Assembly: GCA_025349905.2 (NCBI GenBank)
Contig: MU624978.1
Coordinates: 1 to 15,368 of the forward strand
Length of the DNA stretch: 15,368 nucleotides
DNA from: Blastocladiella britannica
Lineage: Eukaryota > Blastocladiomycota > Blastocladiomycetes > Blastocladiales > Blastocladiaceae
Direction: 5' to 3'
In this document: positions 1-9,176 of the stretch, one piece after another
How positions within the stretch are numbered: the stretch's first letter is position 1
How the letters are laid out: each line of letters starts with the position of its first letter
Position numbers and translations under genes: made by a program
The notes under the pieces: generated by a model
Told to the model about the DNA's origin: nothing
Databases searched by the model: none
Seen by the model: the letters and a program-made list of their open reading frames with translations, nothing else

Positions 1-128
1 AGCTGAAACAACCTGATTGTGCGGATTCGTGGGAAGTGGGCAAACTTTGGCGCTGGCTCTTTGCTTTGTTTCATTTTTCACGAAAAAGTCAATATGAAAT
101 GACGCGATCAAACCGTTTGAAGAGAACA
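1..128. other. 3' flank of the phosphatase gene, no gene seen
   Basis: This stretch lies downstream of the minus-strand phosphatase stop codon. It should carry that transcript's 3' UTR and polyadenylation region. I see no AATAAA on the minus strand and no convincing coding sequence. An open frame that crosses from here into the phosphatase is antisense to real exons and is not a gene. Confidence 0.5.
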
Positions 129-1120
129 TTACACTTCATACTTGGCAGTGGCCGCCTGCGCCGCCACCTCGGGATCCAGGACCGAGTAAGGCGCGCCACG
201 AGGCTGCACGTCCTTGGTGGTAGAAGTAGAGGAAGTGGTGTGGCCCTTGGGCGGGTAAAAGTACACGCGGTACCACAGTACTGCCGTCCCCAGCCCGATC
301 AACCCACCTCCAATCACGTCCTCTGTATGGTGACGGTTGTCCGTGATCCGCTACACAATCATGGAATAAATGGGTCCGGCCCTCAAGCAATCCAGTCAAA
401 AGGAACACGTACCGATACGGAAATGACGAGCGCCGGAACCGAAAACAGCATCAGCAAGCACAGGATCCACGGATTGGTTCGCGAGCGCGTCGAGAGGGTG
501 CCGTACACGAACAGGATCAAGAACCCCCACCCAGCAACCGCGTCCGAGGCGTGGCTGGAGGCAAAGCTCTGGCGGCCCTGCATGATCACATGGGGATTGC
601 CCGAGCAAGTGACCAGTCCCGTCAGAGAATCGGTCACGGGCTTGCACCGGGCCAGGAAATCGGGGCGAAGCCGGCCCACCACTTTTTTCAATACCTCCAC
701 GATCAGAGCGCTCGAGATGATCCCCATTGCGAATGCTATGTCATTGTACCATTTTAATGGACGGACAGTCTGCGTTTATGTAAGTTTATGGTACCGTTGA
801 TGGTGTATCCAAGTTCCCGACCACTGAATTTGCGTCGCCAGCCCCAGATCATCATCAGGAGCACGGGGAGCAGTTCCGAATGCAAAAACACGCGTGGGCG
901 AGGGTACGCTTCGGCCGTGGCCAGCGGGTACGAAATGCTCCGATCGCCGACAGAAAAGGGACTATTTGCATATTTAAGTATCCTTTCAATTGAAATGGTA
1001 ATGCTCAAAGTACCGTTCCGCTGGGTTGACGAGGCAGACGACGGCGACCATGACTGCGATCAGGAACAAGGGCAAGACCACCAGCCCGTCGCGCACTGCA
1101 CGTTGGAATGTCAAGGCCAT
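129..1120 (-). CDS. PAP2-family lipid phosphate phosphatase (DPP1/PLPP-like), 4 exons, 272 aa
   Basis: Integral membrane phosphatase expected to dephosphorylate phosphatidate, diacylglycerol pyrophosphate or related lipid phosphates. Exons (minus strand): 1120-1014, 961-795, 735-413, 350-129; introns of 52, 59 and 62 bases. All joins keep frame and rebuild the family motifs. Motif 1 KxxxxxxRP is K108 to P116 (KKVVGRLRP). Motif 2 is SFASSHAS with the catalytic His at 153. Motif 3 SRxxxxxHxxxD is S199-R200, H206, D210 and is created exactly by the exon 3/4 junction. About six hydrophobic segments fit the fold (near 12-32, 64-77, 92-107, 156-172, 178-197, 211-228). The stretch ERPFSVGDRSISYPLA is also formed by a splice and matches the DPP1-type N-terminal region. 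Start chosen at 1120 (A at -3, G at +4); an in-frame ATG at 1180 would add 20 residues. Oddity: motif 2 reads ASSH where PSGH is usual. Family assignment is firm, substrate is inferred. The gene is divergent from the M1 peptidase. Confidence 0.9.
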
Positions 1121-1381
1121 ATTTTGATTATCTTGGGAAATCGGATCTGCCAGATTTTCGACAGTTTGGCAAATTGGCATCCAAAAAAAATCCAGTCATT
1201 TTCGCGTTGAGGGGTTGAGCGGGATCCCGTCTGTTGATCCGAGTTGCCCAGACGTGACGCGAGCAATGCCCGGCTGATCTGCCTGTCTGCTCCCACCCCC
1301 AGCAGCACCGCGGACATTCAAGTACCGGCCGACTTCCCCACCCCAAAAGTTTCCTTCAACCAAAACCAAAATCATAAAAAA
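1121..1381. promoter_or_regulatory. Divergent intergenic promoter region between phosphatase and M1 peptidase
   Basis: A 261-base gap separates two divergently transcribed start codons, so it must hold both promoters and 5' UTRs. The peptidase side ends in a C/A-rich leader with an A6 run immediately before its ATG. A GACGTGACGC stretch at about 1251-1260 contains a TGACG half-site like those bound by CRE/ATF-type bZIP factors, but a match this short is weak. No clear TATA box was seen on either strand. Confidence 0.5.
1266..1277 (+). other. Candidate minimal uORF (three codons) ahead of the M1 peptidase
   Basis: ATG CCC GGC TGA lies 104 bases before the peptidase ATG and out of its frame. 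It acts as a uORF only if transcription begins upstream of 1266, which the sequence does not show. Confidence 0.2.
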
Positions 1382-4300
1382 ATGCCCTGCCACTGTGCCC
1401 ACGAACGCATCAACGCCGCGCTTGGCCTGGAATCGGCGGCGGACCCGTCGTCCGACAAGGCGCCCCACAACGACCTGGAGGGCTTTTGCGAGGCCGACGC
1501 CGTCAAGCACTACGCGCCCAACCTGGTGCTGGAGCCCGTGCACATTGACATTGCCGCCGACTTTGACTTTACCGCCACCACGTTGCACGCGACCATCACT
1601 CACACCGTGCGCTCCAACCGCACCGTCACTGCCGAGTCGTCGGAGGCGCTCCGTGACGCTGCCACTACGCTGGAGCTGAATGGCGTGTCGTTTGACAACG
1701 TCAAGGTGACGGGTGACGGCGTGGCTGGGTTCGAGTACGACGGCCAGATCATTGCCGTCAAGTTCAACGGCCCCGCGACCACCAAGGGCGACGAGCGCAA
1801 GATCGTCATCTCGTACTCGGTGCAGCGGCCCGTGTCGGGTCTGTTCTGGAACATTGCCGAGCGCGACTTGGCGACCAACGGGACCTACATTATCACTGGT
1901 ATGTATTTCCTTGATATGGTCGTACTCGTACTCGTAACTGACAATAAAAAAATAGACCACGAGACGGAGCGCGCCCGCTACTGGCTCGCGACCGTCGACT
2001 ACCCGACGGTGCGCACCACCCTCACATTCCACCTGACCGCCCCCGAGCACATGACGGCCGTGGCCAACGGCATCGAGGTGTCGGCCAAGCCGGCGGCGGT
2101 GGCTGGCCGCAAGACCACCTCGTGGCACCTGGACTACCCGTGCCCGTCGTACCTGCTGTGCGTGGCGGTCGGCGACTTCACGGTTGCCGAGGACCGCGAC
2201 GCGGTGCTCGACGACGGCCGCAAGATCCCCGTCAAGTACTACGCGACCAAGAACTACTCGGCCGAGGAGCTCATGATCACGTTCAAGGCCACGCCCGGCA
2301 TGATCGAGTGGATCAGCAAGCGGTTCATGTTCGACATGCCGTGGTTCAAGTACTCCCAGATCGCGTCGCCGTACATTGGCGGCGCCATGGAGGACATTTC
2401 GCTCGTCACTTGGGGATCGTTTGCCATCGTCAATGCTCGCCACGCCCGCGACTTTGGGTTCCTGATTGACTCTGGTTCGTTATCACTTTTATTTTTGTTT
2501 ATTGTTATTGAGGGCTTACTCCCCTTCCCTCGCTTTGCAGTCAACATCCACGAGATGGGCCACTCGTTCTTTGGCGATGCCACTGTCGTTCGGTACGTGA
2601 TCCATGTTGTCAAACTCGAAACGTATGATTCGCTTACTAACTCACTCAAAATATATAGCTACTTTGAGCACGCCTGGCTCAAGGAGTCGTGGGCGTCGTA
2701 CATTGAGACGCTGTGGGTCGAGGACTTCCACAGCGCCGACAGCGCCCGCATGTACCGCTTTGGCCAGCAGGAGGGTTACATTTCCGAGACCAGTCGCTAC
2801 ATGCGTCCGATCGTGAACCGTCGCTACGACCACAGCTGGACCATGTTCGACAGCCACCTGTATCCCGGTGGCAGCGCCCGTCTTCGTACGTTATATTTTT
2901 ACTTCTAATGTGTCGATCCACTACTCCAATAACAACAAAATGATAAAAAGATATGCTCCGCGGACTGCTCGGCGACGACGTGTTCTTTGCCGGCGTCAGC
3001 GCTTACCTGCACCAGTACGCGAAGAAGACGGTCGAGACCGACGACTTCCGCAAGGTGCTCGAGGCGCACTCGGGCCTGAACCTGACGCGCTACTTTGACC
3101 AGTGGTTTTACTCCAAGGGGTACCCCAAGTTCAAGACCGAGTACAAGTACGACGACAAGAAGCAGGTGGCGTCGGTGGCGTTTGAGCAGACGCAGGTGGA
3201 TGCGGCCAAGGGCGTCGGACTGTTTGCGCTGGACGTGCCGGTCGAGTTCAAGACCGCCGACGGCACGGTCCACCGCGCGATCGCATCGTTCGACGGCAAC
3301 AATGCCACCGCCACCGCCGCCGTGTTCACCGGCGCCAAGGCCGTGACGGTCGAGATCGACGCCGACGGGTTCCAGCTCTTTGGCCTCGACGGCAACTTTA
3401 ACCCGGGCCTCGAGATCCTGCTCAAGACCGCGGCCGAGGCGCGCGACCCCGTCAACCGCGTCCGCGCATACCGCACGCTGCTCAAGGAGGCCGACTTTTA
3501 CACGCTCCGCCGCGTGGCCCCCATTGCGACCGCCGAGCCCCTGGGCGAGGTGCGCGTGGCCATCGCCAAGGCCCTGGCCCAGCTGCGCCACACCCCGGCC
3601 ATTGACCTGCTGCTGACGCTGGCCAAGAACGAAAAGGACGACATGACCCGCGTCGGCATCTTTAGCACGCTCGAGTTTAAGCACCCGGCCGTCTACGCGT
3701 GGGCCAAGGCCACGGTCGCGGACTCTGCCACGGCCACCGGCCTCACGTACCGCCAGCTCGGGTCCGTGCTGCGCACGATTGCCGCGTCGCGCAAGGACCA
3801 GGACGAGGCGTACTTCACCAAGATCGTGACCGAGGGTCCCGCGGCCGCCGGGCTCGGCGACGACTACAAGGACATGCTCATCGGCGCGGCCATCACGGCC
3901 CTGTCGGCGTTCCAGACCGAGTCGGCCGCGCGCACGCTCCTGGCCCGCGCCGAGTCGATCCTGGGCAACGGCGGCGCCAACGAAGAGTTCCCGGTGCAGA
4001 CGCAGACCCTGGGCGCCCTCGGCCGCATCTCGCACTACGTTCCCAAGCCGCTGGCCGAGACGCTGGTGGAGACTGCCGCCGAGTCCTTGGACTCGTCGTT
4101 GCACTTCCGCATTCCGTTCAGCGCCGCCATGGCCATCAACAACGCCGGCCACGGGTTGGCCGCCAAGTACGCTGGCCGGATCGCCGCCACCAAGGCCACC
4201 TCCCCCGCACAGGACCACCAATTCTTTGTCAAGGCCGCGGCCAAGGCCCGTGGCGCCTCGGCTGGACCCGGCGCTGCTGTCTCGGCGCTCGTCAAGCGTG

Positions 4301-4404
4301 TCGAGGACCTTGAGAAGCAGCTGCGTGACGTCGAGGCCAAGCACCTGGCCAAGGCCGATGCTGATAAGCAGGTGGCCGACGCGGCCAAGGCGGCCAAGGA
4401 GTAA
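1382..4404 (+). CDS. M1-family zinc aminopeptidase with HEAT-like C-terminal region, 5 exons, 922 aa
   Basis: Zinc metallopeptidase expected to remove N-terminal amino acids from peptides; no signal peptide is evident, so probably cytosolic. Exons: 1382-1898, 1956-2474, 2541-2592, 2659-2885, 2951-4404; introns of 57, 66, 66 and 65 bases. The 1382 ATG is the first in-frame ATG; the frame is open further upstream but only from a TTG. An N-terminal beta domain spans about 30-240. The exopeptidase motif is GAMED (315-319), where GxMEN is canonical. Zinc ligands are H349, H353 and E372 (HEMGH, 18 residues, E in LKESW). Splicing brings H349-H353 and E372 together from separate exons. Y431 (HLYPGG) sits where the transition-state Tyr is expected, followed by the family-typical LHMLRGLLGDD, itself formed by a splice. 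Residues about 590-870 are helical and HEAT-like, and the last ~35 form a Lys/Ala/Asp-rich coiled coil. The arrangement resembles bacterial M1 proteins more than classical fungal Ape2/Aap1; transfer is possible but untested. It converges with RasGEF. Confidence 0.92.
2635..2641 (+). promoter_or_regulatory. Perfect TACTAAC branch site in M1 peptidase intron 3
   Basis: TACTAAC lies 17 bases before the AG at 2657-2658, inside the intron 2593-2658 (donor GTACGT). It supports calling this open-frame segment an intron. Other introns here use looser versions: CTGAC in peptidase intron 1, and GCTAAC in ABC intron 2 and SNF4 intron 2. Confidence 0.75.
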
Positions 4405-4485
4405 ATCTCTTTGTTTGAATGAATTGTTTCTTTATTATATTCGCACACCATGTAACACTCTAAAACTTGCAAAATAAGGCAATAA
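4405..4485. terminator. Shared 3' region of convergent M1 peptidase and RasGEF genes
   Basis: Only 81 bases separate two convergent stop codons, so the two 3' UTRs probably overlap. The stretch is AT-rich (for example TTTCTTTATTATATTC near 4427-4442) against GC-rich exons on each side, as expected for 3' processing signals. No exact AATAAA is present on either strand, and no hairpin terminator is expected for RNA polymerase II genes. Confidence 0.5.
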
Positions 4486-7400
4486 TCAAGGATCCGGTGG
4501 CGGCGGACCGGCTGTGCTCTTTTCTCGAGGCTCGAGCCGGAGCGACGCGTCGTACAGGGCGTCCTGGTTGCCCTTGTGCTGCGAGTTCTTGACCGCATCG
4601 CGGATCATGGCTTGCATTTCGGGCACCTCGGCCAGCGCATACGGCGCCTGGAACCGAAGCAGCTCGTGAATGTGCTTGGCAATCGACGCGTACTTGAAGA
4701 AATTGATGTGCCTCTTGTTGGCACGCATGCTCGGCGTTCCTTCCTCTTGGGCAATCAATGCAGTCAAGTAAATGCCAAGGAACGGGATCGCTGGCGGGAC
4801 CGCGTTCTTGAGCAGCACGCGGAGCGTGTTGCGGCCTCCGTCCTCGGCAAGTAATCGGATCGGTTCCAGGAGATCACGGTACTTGTCGGACATGATCTCC
4901 CAGGTCTTTTTCAGACGCTTGATGGCCGAATGCTCAAATGACGCGTGAATGGCTCGGACCGTATCGTAATTCTTGAGCTCGAGAGTTTTCTATGTACATT
5001 GTTTTTGAAATGAGACCCAGGCTCATCTCATGATAAAAAAGAAAAGAACGACATACCGTGGCCACCTTGATCCAGAACTTCATGACCGCGTACCGCTTCT
5101 TGGGCTCGGACTCGGCCAACACCGACTCCATGACCCAGTACGAGACGTGGTTCGAGTACGCAATCATGGCCTTGACATTGGGTGCCAAGTGCGGCTTGTC
5201 TTTTCGCGTCCAGTCCTGGTTTAAAAACTCCCACGGCTGGACCGCGAGCAGCAACCGGTTGGCGCGGATCGTCAGCTGGCGTGCCAACTCGAGCGGCTCA
5301 AGATCAATCAGGTTCTTGACGGGCCACGAGCGCGGGACAATCGGAGTGGGGCACGGACCAGCAGCTGTAGACCCCATAGTCAACGTGGACGAAGAGGCGG
5401 ATGCTCCGGTCCCAGATGACGCCGACATGACCGACGACACGGACATTTGAGACGCGGAAGATGAGCGCGGGTCACCAAAGCCTCCGCTGTGCCGGCCCGA
5501 GTTGGGAGGAGTGGCCGGTGTCAGGCTCGATGACCCGCCGGCGTTTGCCGCCGCTGCAGCAGCCACGCGCTTGTTGACCGACTCGCGCAGCCGTTTGGCT
5601 GGTCCCGCCATTGCCGGCTCGATCTTTTCAGTGATGAGCGTGAGCATGGCCGGAAGCACCTCGTCGTCAATGCCCTCCTCGTAGTATGCGTCGAGCCAGG
5701 TCTTGAGCGTGTTGATGACGCGCAGCCGCACGGGACTCTGTTTCTTGCGCGTCCACTCGTCTTCGTCCTCTTGCTCAATTAAGTCATCGGGCGGGACCAT
5801 CGCGAACCGGTCCGTCAGCTGCGCCAAAAACTTGGCCGGCGTCGTGAAACACCGGAACGTGAGCAAGAACGCCTGCGTGTACGACGTTTCCACGGGCGCA
5901 TCGTGCACCGTGAGTCGTTCCACGAGCGCACTCAAGGTGCCCGCGGCAATGTTGCCGTCCATGTCTATCACAATGTCCTCGCGCGGCGTGTCGTAGTCCA
6001 GGAACCACTTTTTCTGCTTCTGCGGCACGTGCGACTCGCCAAAGAACTTGGCGAGCTTGCCCGAGTCGAGGGATGTTTGCGAGGACGTGGCAGACTTGTT
6101 TTCTTCGCTGCCGACAGCACCACCGCCACCGCCAGTCCCGCCCGATGACGAGAACGGAAGCGAACTGTGTGGGCGCGGCCGCGCATCGGTGGTGGCGCGG
6201 CGCGTCCGCGTCGACTCTTCCGCGGCAAGCATGGCGGTGCGCGTCGAGTGGTTCGAGATGCCGCGAGGAGGAAGCGTGCCTGTAGGGGCAGCCAAGGTGG
6301 ACGCCGGGTGCGCCGGAAGCGTGCCCTGCGAGCCAGAGGGGCGGATTCCGGTCGTTGCCGATGCCGGGGTCAGCGGCGAATGCGTGCCCGATGCCGATAC
6401 CGAAGACGACGCCGACATTGTGCTGCCCAGCAGCGCCGAGGCCGCGTGATAGAATCCAAACTGGCCCGCACTCGGGCTGGTAGGCGTCGGCGGCGCGCCA
6501 TAGTTATCGCCAAAGCCACCACCGCCAAGCGGCCCAAGTGGCGGTGGCACACCGCTCGTGGGTGTCGTCGGACCGCCGGCACCACCACCGCTACCCATTG
6601 TTAGGCCGTGCAAAGCGCTTTCGTTGGCGTGCGGCAGGAAATTGAGCGACATGGCACGGCGCTGCAGCACCGACAAGTCCGAGTCGCGCTTGGTGTCCTC
6701 GATCGCGCGCACCGTCTTGACCAGCAGCGACGTCTCCAGGTTGGCCTTTTCCTCGACCATCAGCTTGGCCGACATGATCACGTCCGATACACCCGCCGCG
6801 ACGCTCGAGGCAGCCGCGTGCAGGAACGCGCGCGCATTGGGCGGCGCAAACTCGTCCATGGCGGTCCGAATCGCTGTCACTAGGTCGTTGACTGCCGCGT
6901 ACACTGCGTCGCGTCGGAGCTTGAAGTCGGCGGCCGACCGCGCCAGCTCTACCATTGCGGGAGACGCGCCTGACTGTCCGCCCGCGGCCACAATTTCTGC
7001 CAGTCCAGGTGGAAGCACCACGTCCTCAAAGAGCGACAGCAACTGGCCCACGATTCCGACCGCATCGCGCGCGGCTTTGATGAGGTCGCCGGGGACCAGG
7101 GCCGACGCCACCGAGTCCGGGGCCATGGTCTGGCCCTCGGGCTTCAGCCGCACCGTCAGCGCGTACAGGTGCGCCGAGATGGTTGCCGCCTCGCGGTCCA
7201 AGCGCGCCACCAGCGCCGCGTCCGTAAGCTGTGCTGACCGCGCATCAAACTCGTCCTCTTGCGGCGACGGAAGCGACGTAGAGCCATTATTATGACTCGC
7301 TGCAGATGCCGCTGCCGCTGATGCCGCTGCCGCTGCAGCATCGAGTTGAACCACCGATGTCCGGCGCGACGTCGAGGCAGATGGCACGCGCTCGACGGGC

Positions 7401-9023
7401 GGCACCACCAGCTTGATACTCGAGTCGGCCTGAGCGACGCTCACAAAGTGCCGAATCGCCAGCAACACCTGTCCCGCCTGGTGGCGCATGCGTGGAGCCG
7501 CGTCCGGTGGCGGCCAGACGCCCGACGCCACGCGTGCCGCCAGCATGAGCTTTGCCACCGACGAGAGCAGCGTGTGGTGGTGCGCTTTAAGTGTCGCGTT
7601 GCCAATCAGCACCCGCGACGACTTGGACGTGGTGCCCGAGCACGCCAGCAGCGCGTGCACCGCCTCCACCACCGACTGGGTGGCGGGAACGTAGCTGGGC
7701 TTGTCGGTGTTCTTGGCTGCGGCATTCAGGGTTGAAATGGCCGCCAGAATAATGGCAATCAGGCCGTCCCAGGTCGGCAGGGCGCCTGGTACCAGCGGAG
7801 CCGGATTGGGTAGTTGTGGAGACGCGAGCCCGGTGGTGGACAGCGAGGAGGTGGATCCAAAGCCATGGTTGCTCCCGGACGGCGTGAGAATGGTCATGGA
7901 CGCCATCACATTCGAGTCTTTTCGGCTTCGGAACTATGCATTTGTCATGTTTAATTTATGGATGTATTTCTTGAATAACATGAAGAACGTACAGAGTCGT
8001 CGTCCTGTGTGGTGGCACTAGCGGGCGTGCCGGGAAGTGTCCATCGCGTTTCATTGGTCAGGATGTTGTAATAGTAGATCTTGCCATCCTGGGTCCCACG
8101 CGCGCGCCAATTGACTGGAAGCGAGCTGGGATCGGGCAGACCCACTGGTGTCGCGAATCCTGGCGCTGTGCGATTGAGGGAACTTGTGCTTCCCTGTATA
8201 AAATAATGAGATCCACCGTATGGAAATAGGGAAGAAAAGGAACAAAACAAACCCGATCAGCAAGGACACTGCCCGACACGTACTGCCGTCCGCCGCTGCT
8301 GCCGCAATCAGGGGCAAGGGCAGCAGCGGTATCGCTCGACAAGGATGCAACGCTCTGAGCAATCAGCATGGTTGCATTCGAGAACGCGTCATCTAAGTTC
8401 TGCGGCACTCCTCCAAAGGCCGCGCCGTCCTCGGGCGATGAGGTGGCCGAGCGAGGAGCAATTGACATTGGCCGTGCGCGCTTCCTTCCGGCCGCAATCG
8501 ACGCGCGATGAAGTGGCGGCAAGTACTCTTCCAGCGGTGACATGGCCGGCACTGTTGCAGAGAGCGGCGATTTGATGCCTGGAATGGCTGGGTACGGCGA
8601 TCCCGTGTTGATGGCCAATGGAATAGTTGTTGCAGCGGTTGTTGCTGATGCTGTTGGAGCCGTTGCAACGACTGGATCCACCACCACCACTACCGGTTCA
8701 GTAACAGCAGTGGACGAAGCAGCAACAGCAGGCCCAGATACCGCCGTCACCGCCGAAAGACCAGCCGCCGGCATCGGGATCGGTTTGACGAAATTGCTTG
8801 GAAACCAGCCGCGCATGTCGTCCGGGTTGGCAGCCTTGGGATTGATTCCCTCCCACCAACCCGACTCGTGCATCTCCAGAACAAACAGCGTATCAAACTT
8901 GCGCAGCGGGATGCAGTTGGTTTCGGACGGTGTGTAGTCAAATTGCGCTTGCACAAACATGAGCACCGGCGGAAGATCGCCCGGTGGTGGTGCTTGTGTC
9001 ATGGTGGGCACTGTGGCCGTCAT
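4486..9023 (-). CDS. CDC25-type Ras guanine nucleotide exchange factor (SH3-WW-RasGEF_N-RasGEF), 4 exons, 1450 aa
   Basis: Exchange factor expected to load Ras with GTP at membranes, upstream of cAMP or MAPK signalling. Exons (minus): 9023-8253, 8193-7993, 7933-5057, 4989-4486; introns of 59, 59 and 67 bases, all phase 0. Residues 23-81 are an SH3 domain (AQFDY for ALYDY, then GWWEG and GWFPSNFV). Residues 282-311 are a WW domain (W286, YYYN 297-300, W308, P311) encoded by a small exon of its own. A helical region around 400-480 (AIRHFVSVAQ) resembles a segment I recall from fungal homologues. Poly-Ala and Gly/Pro/Ser-rich disordered linkers with many S/T-P sites follow. RasGEF_N spans about 983-1094. 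The catalytic CDC25 domain spans about 1198-1437, including the helices NYDTVRAIHASFE and RLKKTW and the core PFLGIYLTAL. Splicing exon 3 to 4 is needed to restore the catalytic domain. It sits 153 bases downstream of the ABC gene, same strand. The domain order is known in fungi; family call is firm. Confidence 0.93.
7303..7341 (-). repeat. GCNGCN-type microsatellite encoding poly-Ala in RasGEF
   Basis: Interrupted GCCGCT/GATGCC units on the plus strand encode an alanine/serine run in the RasGEF linker (about residues 523-536). The tract lies outside every recognised domain, so length variation is likely tolerated. Confidence 0.7.
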
Positions 9024-9176
9024 ACTGTTTTATTTTTTCGATGGTGGACTTCTTCTAGTTTATTCTTGTTGTAACAGGAGATCGTGGGGAGTAAATTATA
9101 TACATTAAAGAGTATTGAATGTACAAAATACTATGTTGATATATTTGGTCCCTACCATATAGAAATAATACAAGGA
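9024..9176 (-). promoter_or_regulatory. Compact spacer: ABC transporter 3' end and RasGEF promoter/leader
   Basis: These 153 AT-rich bases separate the ABC stop codon from the RasGEF ATG on the same strand. They must hold the ABC 3' processing signals and the RasGEF promoter and leader. On the minus strand AATAAA occurs twice close to the RasGEF start, in an A-rich leader (GAAAAAATAAAACAGT before the ATG). TATATA-like sequence lies on the minus strand near 9095-9105. A short uORF is described separately. Confidence 0.5.
9055..9105 (-). other. Candidate 16-codon uORF in the RasGEF leader
   Basis: On the minus strand an ATG at 9105 opens a 16-codon frame (MYIIYSPRSPVTTRIN) closed by TAG at 9055-9057. 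That stop is 31 bases before the RasGEF ATG at 9023. It could dampen or condition RasGEF translation if the transcript starts upstream of 9105. With only 153 bases of spacer, the start site may equally lie inside it, in which case this is not translated. Seen directly: the frame. Inferred: any role. Confidence 0.25.

Noticed and set aside
36..800. 254-codon open frame on the plus strand
   Set aside because: It is antisense to the spliced phosphatase exons, has no domain pattern, and is rich in Arg/Thr/Ser as shadow frames of GC-rich genes are. The minus-strand reading gives all three PAP2 motifs.
1244..1381. N-terminal extension of the M1 peptidase upstream of 1382
   Set aside because: The frame is open but its first codon is TTG, not ATG. 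The region is C-rich leader sequence, and a nuclear eukaryotic gene is expected to start at the ATG at 1382.
1196..2443. 415-codon minus-strand open frame opposite the M1 peptidase
   Set aside because: The composition is dominated by Arg, Gly, Val and His with no motif, and it runs across peptidase exons and introns. It is an antisense shadow of GC-biased codons.
2905..4344. 479-codon minus-strand open frame opposite peptidase exon 5
   Set aside because: Long antisense frames are expected opposite third-position-GC-rich exons. The sequence is low-complexity Gly/Arg/Val/Leu and shows no recognisable family.
4991..5035. ATGAG/CTCAT inverted repeat inside RasGEF intron 3
   Set aside because: A 5-base stem is too short to support a regulatory or RNA-gene call. 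At most it could fold the intron and shorten the donor-to-branch distance.
6048..7295. Long plus-strand frames opposite the RasGEF, including one of 245 codons
   Set aside because: They are antisense to the RasGEF linker, have Ala/Arg/Ser-rich composition with no domain, and no splice structure supports them.
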